A stretch of 64,000 bases of DNA from contig OX439046.1 of assembly GCA_949317995.1 (NCBI GenBank), forward strand, positions 63,281,115-63,345,114, read 5' to 3'. The notes under the pieces were generated by a model, which worked only from the letters and a program-made list of their open reading frames with translations, ran no database searches and was not told the DNA's origin. Shown here one piece after another: positions 63,431 to 64,000 of this stretch. The stretch comes from Acholoe squamosa (lineage: Eukaryota; Annelida; Polychaeta; Phyllodocida; Polynoidae). The first letter of the stretch is position 1; each line of letters opens with the position of its first letter. Made by a program: the position numbers and the translations under genes.

Positions 63431-64000
63431 TTTTGAGCAAAAAAATAACATGATTTTATTCATTAGAAATCTCTAGGGGTAAGGCTTGTCGGAGGCCCAG
63501 CCGCACACCCCTGTTATTTGAGTGTCTCCCCCCATCCGCCCCCCCCCCCCCGGATGGGTTCACTTCCTAGCCCCAACCTGCTGATTCTTGGGATGAAGCA
63601 GGCTCAGGTACTGCCACAGGGGAACAAGCTCCATTCAGCAATATTCATTACCACATGATGGGAATGCACCCAAGTGGGGTCTCTACCTTACAGTGATTTG
63701 GTAAGAAATGGTCCAGTCCTACTGCAGAGGGACTGGATGATCGAGGCTGTATGGGGTGGGTAAGTGGGCCTGCCACCCCCTAACCCCCGTTACATTACCT
63801 TTGTGGACCGGCCCCCTAGAATAACTGCGGTAAAACTTAGACTATCAACAGTGTCTGTAAACCAGGACAAACTGGACACTACGTTCTTAGGGAAAAAAAA
63901 CAAAACTTTTTCAACGTTTGGATTATCAAAAATTGCTTGTGAAACTTTCGTAACTTCAGTTCCTAGCTGTTCTGCTGCTCAGAACCAACTTTCTCACCTT
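63431..64000. other. Non-coding window end
   Basis: Nothing recognised beyond a C12-like run near 63538-63550. Confidence 0.35.

Overview
The window looks like an animal chromosome, most likely a marine invertebrate, carrying an AT-rich integrated virus-like element. It has abundant SINE-like tRNA remnants, MITEs, (TA)n and (TC)n tracts and a 180-bp satellite. I recognise no host protein-coding gene, and the species cannot be named from the sequence.

Layout. 1-8860: non-coding flank built from nested tandem duplications. It contains hairpin modules, repeated TATA-box/short-leader/splice-donor modules, an exact 180-bp satellite and a degraded repeat. 8860-9300: iterated imperfect hairpins beside the first viral gene. 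9307-33094: a Maverick/Polinton (adintovirus-like) endogenous virus, genes all on the + strand. 33330-33518: repeats and perfect palindromes near its right edge. 33520-64000: host repeat-rich DNA with old segmental duplications, a fold-back MITE, two hairpin-plus-SINE composites, two adjacent MITEs and microsatellites.

The viral element encodes, in order: a small unknown protein, a RING-like protein, a conserved unknown (possibly structural) protein, protein-primed family B DNA polymerase, a PC4-like protein, a four-CxxC zinc protein, a retroviral-type integrase, the packaging ATPase, a basic core-type protein, a conserved Polinton protein, an acidic protein, a virion protein with a hydrophobic/basic body, the probable major capsid protein, an adenain-type protease, a membrane protein, two coiled-coil proteins, a DUF5662-like protein, a tiny membrane protein, a tandem death-domain protein, and two dUTPase-fold proteins of which the first is catalytically degenerate. 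Polymerase, integrase, ATPase, capsid and protease form the replication, integration and virion-assembly core. The right-hand cluster looks accessory or host-directed. About ten of the viral genes have a TGAGATWA-like motif roughly 35-85 nt before the start codon, a candidate shared promoter element.

This copy is decayed. The polymerase is split by two frame changes, the integrase has an in-frame stop, the PC4-like and capsid genes lack an ATG where expected, and a complete 4.7-kb Ngaro-type tyrosine-recombinase retrotransposon (21439-26158, split direct repeats A1-ORFs-B1-A2-B2) sits inside the 5' end of a virion-protein gene. No terminal inverted repeats or 6-bp target duplication could be recognised by eye, so the exact ends of the viral element are undetermined.
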